Position numbers and translations under genes: made by a program. 6,250 bases of DNA from contig JAOZLM010000136.1 of NCBI GenBank assembly GCA_029934815.1, positions 1 through 6,250 of the forward strand, written 5' to 3'. Of this stretch, positions 1 to 6,250 are shown piece after piece. The stretch is from Desulfocapsa sp. Its GTDB lineage: Bacteria; Desulfobacterota; Desulfobulbia; Desulfobulbales; Desulfocapsaceae. Numbering within the stretch: the stretch's first letter is position 1; every line of letters begins with the position of its first letter. The notes under the pieces are model-generated. The model was given only the letters and a program-made list of their open reading frames with translations. It made no database searches and had not been told where the DNA came from.

Positions 1-2511
1 AAAAGCATCCCCGTTGAGAAAATCCTTGATTTCAGCGCAAACATCAACCCGTTTGGCCCGCCTGAATGGCTGCGTCCTAGCATAAGCGCTGCTGTTGATA
101 GCCTTCTACACTACCCTGATCCATACGCCAGTGAACTTACAAAGGTTATTGCAATGAAATATGACCTTCCTGAGGAATCAGTCATTGTTGCTAATGGATC
201 CACAGAGTTGTTGTATCAGTTACCCCGAGTTCTTGACTGTAATCGTGTCGTTATTCCGGTTCCCTGTTATATCGATTATATCAAGGTCATGGAGTTGGCA
301 GGGATTCCGGTAAAACTTGTCAAACTCTCAGAAGAAGATAATTTTGTACCGGATTTGCAGCAAATAGATGCAATATTACAACCGGGTGATCTTCTTGTTA
401 TGGGAAGCCCAAACAATCCCACAGGAGTTTTGCTGAACACCGAAAGTATCAAAACTCTGGCCGTTAATAACCCGGGAGTTACTTTTCTAATTGATGAGGC
501 ATTTCTCGATTTTGTTGATACTGAGAGAAGTATTGCCGGACAATTAGACAACTGTATTACACTCCACTCATTAACAAAATTTTATGCGATCCCTGGCTTA
601 CGCCTTGGCTACGGAGTTTTTCCTGTAGAAATAGCCAGAAAACTCAAGAGCTTGCTTCCACCATGGACGGTAAACAGCATTGCTCAGAGTGTAGGGTTGA
701 AATGTGTAAAAGATTTTGAATATCAGCAGGCCTCAAGAGCATATTTTAAAACCTGCCAACAAACCTTTCTCGAAGCACTTTCAAATTTTAAAGACCTCAC
801 TGTTCTTCCATCTGCTGCGAATTATTTTTTAGTAAGACTCTCAGGGAGTGTTTCAGTCGAGACACTTGCAAATAAATTATATGAAAAAAACATTCTGATT
901 CGTAACTGTTGTAATTATCAGAACCTTGGCGACAACTATTTTCGTATTGCAGTTCGAAATGAAAAGGATAATGCAGTTTTTATCGCCGCCCTTGCAGGAA
1001 TACTAAAAGCATCAGCAAAAATACATCAGGCCACTAAAACTCCGGCTATTATGTTTCAGGGAACTTCCTCCAATGCCGGAAAATCTATCCTGACCGCAGC
1101 ACTCTGTCGGATTTTGCTTCAGGACGGAGTACATGTAGCACCGTTTAAAGCGCAGAATATGTCCCTAAACTCCTACGTTACCCATGACGGCTTGGAGATG
1201 GGACGAGCGCAGGTCGTACAGGCACAGGCAGCACGTCTTGACCCGGATGTTCGTATGAATCCAATCTTGCTAAAACCCAACTCAGACACTGGCAGTCAGG
1301 TTATTGTACGTGGAAAGCCAGTCGGGAATATGGGTGTTTTTGAATATGTAAAGTATAAAAAAACAGCAATGGATGATGCCTGTAGCTGTTACGACGATCT
1401 TGCATCTGATTTTGATGCAATAATTCTCGAAGGTGCAGGATCTCCTGGTGAAGTAAATCTAAAGCGCCACGATATTGTTAATATGCGTATGGCACGTTAC
1501 GCAGAGTCTCCTGTTATCTTGGTGGGGGACATTGATCGAGGTGGAGTATATGCCTCTTTTGTCGGCACAATGGAAGTACTCAACCAGTGGGAACGATCAC
1601 TTATTGCAGGATTTTTGGTGAACAGGTTTCGTGGAAATGACAAATTATTAAAAGATGCCCACGATTACGTCAAGATGCATACCGGTAAGGATGTACTTGG
1701 AGTAATTCCTTACCTTGCAAATCATGGAATTCCTGAAGAGGATTCCGTCTCTTTTAAAGAGGGAATATTTGAAGGGGAACTACCGAATCAGGATCATATT
1801 GAAATTGTAGTTATCAGCTTGCCTCATATCTCTAATTTCACAGATATAGAACCATTTATTGCTGAACCGGATGTATATTTGCGAATTGTTGAAGATCCTG
1901 CTGAGATAGGCAACCCTGATGTTATTATCCTCCCGGGATCAAAGAACGTAATTGGTGACTTACAGGCTATTGATAAAGCTGGAATCGCAGAGATTGTAAA
2001 ACAAAAAGCTAACGAGGGAGTTGAAGTTGTAGGTATCTGTGGTGGTTACCAAATGCTTGGAAAAAACATTCTCGACCCCCATAATATCGAGTCAAACCTA
2101 GGTGAAATTTGCGGATTATCACTGCTTGCAATGGATACAGAACTTGCAAAAGATAAAACATTAATCCGAAGAAGTGGTACCCACAAACAAACAAAGAAGG
2201 CTGTTTACGGATATGAAATCCACCATGGACAGACCAGAAGTAATGAAACACCACTCTTTGTGTACGATGACGATAGTTCCTGCGGGATTGCATCATTAGA
2301 TAAAAATATATGGGGTTGTTATCTGCATGGATTGTTTGACTCTGACAGCTATCGTAGAGATTTTATAAATACGATCAGACTCCGAAAAGGATTGTCTGTT
2401 TATCGGGGAACCCCAATTCTTTATGATCTTGAACCTGCCTTTGATCGACTAGCAGATACAGTCCGGGCCGGACTCGATATGGATCAAGTGTATAAGCTTC
2501 TGGATTTGTAG
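1..2511 (+). CDS. cobQ: Fused CobD-type threonine-phosphate decarboxylase / cobyric acid synthase CobQ (CbiP), 5' partial
   Basis: The frame is open from base 1, so the true start lies upstream. The ATG at 154 is internal, because the codons before it already encode the family's N-terminal DFSANINPFGPP and HYPDP motifs. Visible codons 1 to about 340 are a fold-type I PLP enzyme: SPNNPTG at 136-142, DEAF at 165-168, Schiff-base lysine in SLTK (K193) and a carboxylate-binding RIAVR arginine (R319). CobD enzymes decarboxylate L-threonine-O-3-phosphate to aminopropanol phosphate. From about codon 348 to 836 a full CobQ follows, about 489 residues, normal for the family. It has P-loop GTSSNAGKS (354-362), PFKAQNMSLNS, MNPILLKP, glutaminase nucleophile C680 in GICGGYQMLG and a late histidine in YLHGLF (H776). 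CobQ amidates four side chains of adenosylcobyrinate a,c-diamide using glutamine and ATP in the cytoplasm. No stop, frameshift or ribosome site separates the halves. HisC is an alternative for the first half, but context favours CobD. Confidence 0.93.
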   Translation, partial: KSIPVEKILDFSANINPFGPPEWLRPSISAAVDSLLHYPDPYASELTKVIAMKYDLPEESVIVANGSTELLYQLPRVLDCNRVVIPVPCYIDYIKVMELAGIPVKLVKLSEEDNFVPDLQQIDAILQPGDLLVMGSPNNPTGVLLNTESIKTLAVNNPGVTFLIDEAFLDFVDTERSIAGQLDNCITLHSLTKFYAIPGLRLGYGVFPVEIARKLKSLLPPWTVNSIAQSVGLKCVKDFEYQQASRAYFKTCQQTFLEALSNFKDLTVLPSAANYFLVRLSGSVSVETLANKLYEKNILIRNCCNYQNLGDNYFRIAVRNEKDNAVFIAALAGILKASAKIHQATKTPAIMFQGTSSNAGKSILTAALCRILLQDGVHVAPFKAQNMSLNSYVTHDGLEMGRAQVVQAQAARLDPDVRMNPILLKPNSDTGSQVIVRGKPVGNMGVFEYVKYKKTAMDDACSCYDDLASDFDAIILEGAGSPGEVNLKRHDIVNMRMARYAESPVILVGDIDRGGVYASFVGTMEVLNQWERSLIAGFLVNRFRGNDKLLKDAHDYVKMHTGKDVLGVIPYLANHGIPEEDSVSFKEGIFEGELPNQDHIEIVVISLPHISNFTDIEPFIAEPDVYLRIVEDPAEIGNPDVIILPGSKNVIGDLQAIDKAGIAEIVKQKANEGVEVVGICGGYQMLGKNILDPHNIESNLGEICGLSLLAMDTELAKDKTLIRRSGTHKQTKKAVYGYEIHHGQTRSNETPLFVYDDDSSCGIASLDKNIWGCYLHGLFDSDSYRRDFINTIRLRKGLSVYRGTPILYDLEPAFDRLADTVRAGLDMDQVYKLLDL

Positions 2512-2513
2512 AA

Positions 2514-3521
2514 ATGTGGATTTTTGAGCTACAATTATTGATTGCACTGGGACTTGATCTTTTAGTCGGTGATCCTCGCTGGTTTCCTCATCCGGTTAGA
2601 ATTATAGGGTTCTTTTGTAATACTTTTGAATCGCTTTTCAGAATGGTTTTTTCTGCTGGTTTAGCAGGCCTGTTAACTGTTATCTCAGTTATTCTGATAA
2701 GTATAAGCGGCACCGCATTTATACTTGCAGTCTTACATCAGATTGCACCACTCCTTGCACAAATTTTTGCTGTTTTTCTTCTCTATACTTCTGTTGCCAT
2801 TCGAGATCTTCTGAAGCATTCAAAAGACGTGTACAAGCAGTTACCAGCCGGTAACGCATCAAGTCTCCAACCAGCCAGGAAAGCTGTGGCTATGATAGTC
2901 GGACGTGACACTACGACCCTCGATAAAAAAGGGATCATCAGAGCAACAATAGAAACAGTTGCAGAAAACATGGTTGACGGCATTACAGCTCCACTGTTCT
3001 ATGCCATTGTATTCACCTTGTTCTCCCCTTTGACAGCAATCAGTCCCATATATCTTGCAGTTTTAGGAGCCATTGGCTACAAAGCTGTAAACACTATGGA
3101 CTCAATGATTGCATACAAAAACGAACGGTATCTGATTTTTGGGAAATGGGCTGCCTGGCTGGATGATTGTATCAATTTCCTCCCTGCAAGAATTAGCGGT
3201 CTGCTTTTGATTCCTGCTGCTGCTCTTTGCGGAAACGACTGGAGATCAGCTTTTGAATTATTTAAAAAAGATCGATTAGCTCATGCCAGCCCAAATGCCG
3301 CACATACTGAAGCTGCAGTTGCCGGTGCATTGGGTATCGAACTCGGTGGTGTTTCGACCTATTTTGGAAAAACTGTTATAAAACCGGTTATGGGCATAGA
3401 GAAAAAAACAATTAATGCTGAAGATATCCTGCAAAGCAATAAACTTATTCTAGTTGGATCCTTTCTTTTTATTGTATCCATAACACTACTACGACACCTG
3501 ATTTTACTATTCATCCAATGA
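2514..3521 (+). CDS. cbiB: Adenosylcobinamide-phosphate synthase CbiB (CobD in the Pseudomonas naming)
   Basis: This 335-residue integral membrane protein has the usual length for CbiB. The family joins adenosylcobyric acid to (R)-1-amino-2-propanol O-2-phosphate, giving adenosylcobinamide phosphate at the inner membrane. Recognisable blocks in order are LDLLVGDPRWFPHPV (14-28), VGRDT (129-133), ETVAENMVDG (147-156), NTMDSMIAYKNERY (193-206), DDCINFLPAR (217-226) and SPNAAHTEA (259-267). Hydrophobic stretches suggest membrane segments near residues 2-18, 46-72, 78-95, 158-187, 224-240 and 309-333. The ATG lies two bases after the cobQ stop and no clear Shine-Dalgarno sequence precedes it, so translational coupling is likely. 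The 3' end overlaps cbiA by four bases (ATGA). Both substrates come from the two domains of the preceding gene. Confidence 0.95.
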   Translation: MWIFELQLLIALGLDLLVGDPRWFPHPVRIIGFFCNTFESLFRMVFSAGLAGLLTVISVILISISGTAFILAVLHQIAPLLAQIFAVFLLYTSVAIRDLLKHSKDVYKQLPAGNASSLQPARKAVAMIVGRDTTTLDKKGIIRATIETVAENMVDGITAPLFYAIVFTLFSPLTAISPIYLAVLGAIGYKAVNTMDSMIAYKNERYLIFGKWAAWLDDCINFLPARISGLLLIPAAALCGNDWRSAFELFKKDRLAHASPNAAHTEAAVAGALGIELGGVSTYFGKTVIKPVMGIEKKTINAEDILQSNKLILVGSFLFIVSITLLRHLILLFIQ

Positions 3522-4879
3522 CCAGACGATCCGCGTTTCTCATAGCCGGAACCAGCAGTGGATCCGGAAAAACTACCATTACACTGGGCATTCTCGCTGC
3601 CATTAAAGCAAGAGGTTTACATGTGCACCCTTTCAAGTGTGGGCCTGATTTTATTGATCCCACATTACATCGTATGGTAACAGGTACAGTTTCTGCTAAT
3701 CTTGATTTACGAATGTGTGGTGAACAGTTTTGTAAAGAGCGGTATGTGCAAAACAATTCACAACGTGATGTCGCTGTTGTCGAAGGAGTTATGGGGCTTT
3801 TCGATGGGGGAGAGGCGAGCTCCGCATCCCTTGCAAAAGCATTAAAACTTCCTGTTATTTTAGTTGTTGATGCAAGTTCCGCTGCTGAAAGTGTTGCGGC
3901 AATTGTTAAAGGGTTTGAAACTTTTGCAGATGATGTCCATGTTGCCGGTGTAATCTTTAATAAGGTCGGATCTGCACGCCATAAAGAACTAATAGAAAGG
4001 GGCATGGTCGGAAATTGCCAAAGTAAGATAATAGGTTTTTTCCCAAGAGATAAGCAATTTACCATCCCGGACAGACATCTGGGATTGCATATGGGAGATG
4101 AAAACCCTCTTGATGCTTCCAGCATAAACGAACTTGTTCAAAGTATAGAAGAACATCTCAACCTTGATTCACTTCTTGACATTACGAAAGTTAATGAACA
4201 AATTATTGTAACTGACTCGCCCAAAAAGCCAAACACTGTAACCGGGAAAGTCAGACTGGCAGTAGCGAGAGACCGTGCATTCTGCTTTTACTATCCGGAT
4301 AACCTGAAAATGCTTGAAGATGCAGGAGCAGAACTTGTGTTTTTCAGTCCGTTACATGACAAAAGACTCCCGACCCACTGTGACGGAGTGTATTTAGGCG
4401 GCGGATATCCTGAGCTTTTTGCAAAGACACTCAGTGAAAACAGCAGTATGCTAAAATCAGTCGCTGCATTTGCTGAGGCAGGTGGAATTGTATACGGAGA
4501 ATGCGGTGGGTTTATGTATCTTTGTGATGGTATCATAGACCTTGAAGGAGAGACCTTTCCCATGACAAGAGTCTTTCCTTTTCAGGTTCGGATGAAACCA
4601 CGATTGTCACGATTGGGATACAGGAAAGCAAAATTACTTACTAATAGTTTTCTGGGGAATGCAGGGAGTTATTTACATGGACATGAATTTCATTATTCTG
4701 AATTGTATGAAATTCCTTCGGAAACCGAAACTCTCTATGAACTCGCTGACTCAAGAAGAGAAGGGTATACTTTCAAAAATGTGATTGGAGGCTACCTGCA
4801 CCTGCATTTTGCGCAAAGCCAAGAAAATATTAAAGCATTTATAGGGTATCTTGAGGAGTCCAGCGTTAGAACCGATTGA
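3518..4879 (+). CDS. cbiA: Cobyrinate a,c-diamide synthase CbiA (CobB type)
   Basis: The 453-residue protein matches the CbiA/CobB family in length and domain order. An N-terminal dethiobiotin-synthetase-like domain (about 1-195) carries P-loop GTSSGSGKT (11-19), the PFKCGPDFIDP motif (38-48) with acidic residues D44 and D47, and E89 in VVEGVMGLFDG, where the family binds metal, nucleotide and substrate. The C-terminal class I glutamine amidotransferase domain (about 246-447) has LGGGYPEL (293-300), nucleophile C329 in YGECGGFMYL and a catalytic-type histidine in GGYLHLHF (H428). The enzyme amidates the a and c acetate chains of cobyrinate with glutamine and ATP. Its start overlaps the cbiB stop (ATGA) and no Shine-Dalgarno is visible, so re-initiation is likely. 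The nickel-sirohydrochlorin amidase CfbB is homologous, but B12 neighbours make CbiA much more likely. Hydrogenobyrinate amidation (CobB, aerobic route) cannot be excluded from sequence alone. Confidence 0.95.
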   Translation: MTRRSAFLIAGTSSGSGKTTITLGILAAIKARGLHVHPFKCGPDFIDPTLHRMVTGTVSANLDLRMCGEQFCKERYVQNNSQRDVAVVEGVMGLFDGGEASSASLAKALKLPVILVVDASSAAESVAAIVKGFETFADDVHVAGVIFNKVGSARHKELIERGMVGNCQSKIIGFFPRDKQFTIPDRHLGLHMGDENPLDASSINELVQSIEEHLNLDSLLDITKVNEQIIVTDSPKKPNTVTGKVRLAVARDRAFCFYYPDNLKMLEDAGAELVFFSPLHDKRLPTHCDGVYLGGGYPELFAKTLSENSSMLKSVAAFAEAGGIVYGECGGFMYLCDGIIDLEGETFPMTRVFPFQVRMKPRLSRLGYRKAKLLTNSFLGNAGSYLHGHEFHYSELYEIPSETETLYELADSRREGYTFKNVIGGYLHLHFAQSQENIKAFIGYLEESSVRTD

Positions 4880-4920
4880 AAAATGGTAATAGTCAAAGTC
4901 TTCTTGGCACAATAAAAATC

Positions 4921-5155
4921 AGTTATGGCCGGTTCAGCATATTGAGAACGGATTTTGGGGTTGTTTTCTTCCGCTTTTTACCGCAAATTTCTTGATTTTC
5001 AAACATTTTCGTATTTAATTTTTATCATGCGAGGTTCTCGCAAAGACTGATAAAAATTAAACCCGACAATGTTGAGAAAATACTACGAAACTTGCAGATG
5101 ACGCTCCAGAAAGCAACCCAAAAAACCTATTGCAAATGCTTAGCTGGGCAATACT
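4921..5155. repeat. Long imperfect palindrome (MITE-like or ERIC-like element) between cbiA and cbiC
   Basis: The 309-base gap between cbiA and cbiC has no convincing gene. Instead, the reverse complement of 4921-5027 aligns along its whole length with 5048-5155. By hand I count about 78 identities in 110 columns (roughly 71%) with five single-base gaps. The arms are 107 and 108 bases and enclose a 20-base centre. The innermost 14 bases of each arm are identical, and blocks such as CAACCC and ATGCT recur far out, so the match is not just AT richness. In RNA this would fold into one long hairpin. Bacterial MITEs and ERIC-type intergenic repeats have this shape and size. No transposase is present in the window. 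Assignment to a known family is not possible from one copy, and an old inverted duplication is an alternative. Confidence 0.75.
5014..5061. other. Perfect two-tier stem-loop at the palindrome core
   Basis: TTTAATTTTTATCA (5014-5027) pairs with all 14 bases of 5048-5061. Inside it, TGCGAG (5028-5033) pairs with CTCGCA (5037-5042) around a three-base GTT loop, leaving AAGAC (5043-5047) as a one-sided bulge. The structure therefore has 20 Watson-Crick pairs and no mismatch. No T-run follows the 3' arm (next bases CCCGAC), so it is not a canonical intrinsic terminator. It could affect mRNA stability or read-through into cbiC; that role is inferred. Confidence 0.75.
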
Positions 5156-5161
5156 TATAAA
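5130..5161 (+). promoter_or_regulatory. Weak candidate sigma70-type promoter before cbiC
   Basis: TTGCAA (5130-5135) resembles a -35 box and TATAAA (5156-5161) a -10 box. The 20-base spacer is longer than the preferred 17, and the region is AT-rich, so a chance match is quite possible. If real, transcription would start about 20 bases before the cbiC ATG, and the -35 box would lie inside the outer right arm of the palindrome. Confidence 0.2.
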
Positions 5162-5188
5162 CTCGTAAAAATCTAAATTTGAATACTA

Positions 5189-5827
5189 ATGCATAGAATT
5201 ACAAAAATAGCCCCAGCTGATATTGAAGGGGAAAGTTTCCGTATGATTGAGGATGAGTTCCTTGAACAGACCGGTCAAACAATTGAATCGTATGATCCGG
5301 CACAATTTGCAGTATTACGACGTGCCATTCATGCAACCGGTGATTTCTCTTTTTCCCGTAATATCCGATTTTCAGCAGGCAGTATTGAAGCAGGTATTGC
5401 AGCAATCAGAGCAGGAAAAAACATCCTGACAGATGTTAATATGGCCGCAGCTGGAATAAGCAAGAATATCCTCCACCCGTTTGGTGGAAAAGTTATTTGT
5501 AAAGTTGCAGAAGAAAATATTGCGCAACTTGCCAAAGAACGCCAGAAAACCAGATCCCAGACGGCAATCGAAGAAGGGTTGTTGGAAAATGTTGGTATTG
5601 TCGCAATTGGCAATGCTCCGACAGCACTACTCTCTGTTATGGAGCTGATTAAAGCAGGAACCGCTAAACCTGATCTGATTGTCGGTGTCCCGGTCGGTTT
5701 TGTTAATGCGCCGGAATCAAAGGAAATATTGTCTGAGCAAAATTATCCATTTATTACCTGTCTTGGAAGAAAAGGCGGAACAACTGTTTCCGTGGCTATT
5801 GTTAATGCACTGTTAAGACTCAGTTAG
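5189..5827 (+). CDS. cbiC: Precorrin-8X / cobalt-precorrin-8 methylmutase CbiC (CobH)
   Basis: The 212-residue protein has normal family length. It catalyses the 1,5-sigmatropic shift of the C11 methyl group to C12, producing (cobalt-)cobyrinate in the cytoplasm. Motifs seen are PADIEGESF (9-17), the catalytic-histidine block RRAIHATGDF (H48), ILTDVNMAAAGI (79-90), GNAPTALL (141-148), VGVPVGFVNAPESKE (165-179) and GRKGGTTVSVAIVNAL (193-208). The ATG at 5189 is well supported: an in-frame TGA lies at 5180-5182 with no start codon between, and the family N-terminus begins at once. No good Shine-Dalgarno sequence is visible. The gene is separated from cbiA by the palindromic gap, so it may depend on read-through or on its own promoter. 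CbiC (cobalt substrate) and CobH (metal-free substrate) cannot be told apart by these motifs; the CbiC name follows the neighbours. Confidence 0.95.
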   Translation: MHRITKIAPADIEGESFRMIEDEFLEQTGQTIESYDPAQFAVLRRAIHATGDFSFSRNIRFSAGSIEAGIAAIRAGKNILTDVNMAAAGISKNILHPFGGKVICKVAEENIAQLAKERQKTRSQTAIEEGLLENVGIVAIGNAPTALLSVMELIKAGTAKPDLIVGVPVGFVNAPESKEILSEQNYPFITCLGRKGGTTVSVAIVNALLRLS

Positions 5828-5837
5828 AGTGATTTCT

Positions 5838-6250
5838 ATGAACAGAACTAATCATATTGTTTGCAGTTTACTGTTATGTGGTAGTTTCTATGCAACGCCT
5901 GCCATTTCTATAGAAACTGCCTCTAACTGTCTGTCATGCGAAGCAATTCAGCATGCTGCAAATCTTGCAGAAATTGAAAGGTATTTACAACAAGGCAACC
6001 CCCAAACCGTAGCTCAACTCGATAAGGAAGCACAAGAATGGTTCAGCACCTTCCAGGAAGGCGGTATGTTCTTTGACGGTTGGAAAGAGATAAGTGACAG
6101 GGTCATTAGCAATGTCCCCGAAGATGAAAAGGTTCAAACAAAATTACAGATGCTGGCTCTTGGAGTACGCATGGGCTGCGAGTGGAGTAAAGAAAATGAT
6201 ATCCGTAAAATATCAACGAAAATGCTGAAAAACTGGGGCAAAGAAATACG
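5838..6250 (+). CDS. Unrecognised exported protein with CxxC motif, 3' partial
   Basis: An open frame begins at the ATG at 5838, ten bases after the cbiC stop, and runs without a stop off the window edge (137 codons visible). A GAGTGA five bases upstream is a plausible ribosome site. The first 24 residues look like a signal peptide: short basic n-region (MNRTNH), hydrophobic IVCSLLLCGSFYA, then ATPAIS, which would allow Sec cleavage after A22 or S24. The sequence LLLCG is a poor lipobox because the residue before Cys is Leu. The mature part starts with a CxxC pair (C31, C34: NCLSCEAIQHA) without the histidine of a haem c site, has another Cys at C114, and is otherwise hydrophilic and probably helical. 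I do not recognise a family. Close spacing suggests co-transcription with cbiC, but that alone does not imply a B12 role. Confidence 0.75.
   Translation, partial: MNRTNHIVCSLLLCGSFYATPAISIETASNCLSCEAIQHAANLAEIERYLQQGNPQTVAQLDKEAQEWFSTFQEGGMFFDGWKEISDRVISNVPEDEKVQTKLQMLALGVRMGCEWSKENDIRKISTKMLKNWGKEI

Noticed and set aside
154..156. ATG at 154 as the start of the first gene
   Set aside because: The same frame is open back to base 1 and encodes conserved CobD-family N-terminal motifs before this ATG, so it is an internal methionine.
1051..1053. Separate cobQ start at the in-frame ATG at 1051
   Set aside because: It falls at the beginning of the CobQ domain, but no ribosome binding site precedes it and no stop codon closes the CobD part. 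A fusion protein is the simpler reading.
3511..4125. 204-codon open frame on the minus strand
   Set aside because: It lies opposite the strongly conserved cbiA, and its translation shows no recognisable motif. It is a shadow of cbiA codon use. The same applies to minus-strand frames within 276-551, 2009-2296, 2783-2983, 4291-4563, 5199-5405 and 5329-5613.
4905..4920. Sigma54 promoter starting at TGGCAC
   Set aside because: The -24-like TGGCAC is present at 4905-4910, but no TTGC-type -12 element follows at the required spacing.
5014..5080. Rho-independent terminator after cbiA
   Set aside because: The stem is strong, but the outer stem is AT-rich and no T-run follows on the + strand (CCCGAC comes next).
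4880..5188. Cobalamin riboswitch before cbiC
   Set aside because: A riboswitch would be plausible in a B12 operon, but I see no B12-box-like core. The fold is instead explained by a simple long palindrome.
5247..5429. 60-codon + strand frame inside cbiC
   Set aside because: It is an out-of-frame overlap entirely within the conserved CbiC coding region, and has no support of its own.

Overview
The window is part of a cobalamin (vitamin B12) biosynthesis operon, with every supported gene on the + strand. Gene content (CbiA, CbiB, CbiC and CbiP/CobQ types), moderately AT-rich DNA and tight packing suggest a Gram-negative, probably anaerobic bacterium using the cobalt-early (anaerobic) route. 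A sulfate-reducer-like Desulfobacterota member would fit, but that is an inference from gene style. The sequence has no taxonomic marker.

Layout. Bases 1-2511 are the 3' part of one long reading frame. It joins a PLP-dependent CobD-type L-threonine-O-3-phosphate decarboxylase to a complete CobQ/CbiP cobyric acid synthase; its start lies before the window. Two bases later comes cbiB (2514-3521, adenosylcobinamide-phosphate synthase). It overlaps cbiA (3518-4879, cobyrinate a,c-diamide synthase) by an ATGA. A gap of 309 bases follows. It is almost filled by a long imperfect palindrome (about 4921-5155) with a perfect 14-bp core stem and a smaller nested hairpin. Next are cbiC (5189-5827, precorrin-8 methylmutase) and, ten bases on, the first 137 codons of an unrecognised exported protein that runs off the right edge.

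How the genes fit together. CbiC makes cobyrinate by methyl migration. CbiA amidates its a and c side chains. After adenosylation by an enzyme not seen here, the CobQ domain amidates four more side chains to give adenosylcobyric acid. The CobD domain makes (R)-1-amino-2-propanol O-2-phosphate. CbiB joins these last two products. The fused protein therefore carries the activities that make both substrates of the enzyme encoded immediately downstream.

Most notable items: the CobD-CobQ fusion, the palindromic MITE-like or ERIC-like element splitting the operon between cbiA and cbiC, and the secreted CxxC-containing unknown protein after cbiC. No wholly new system is evident.
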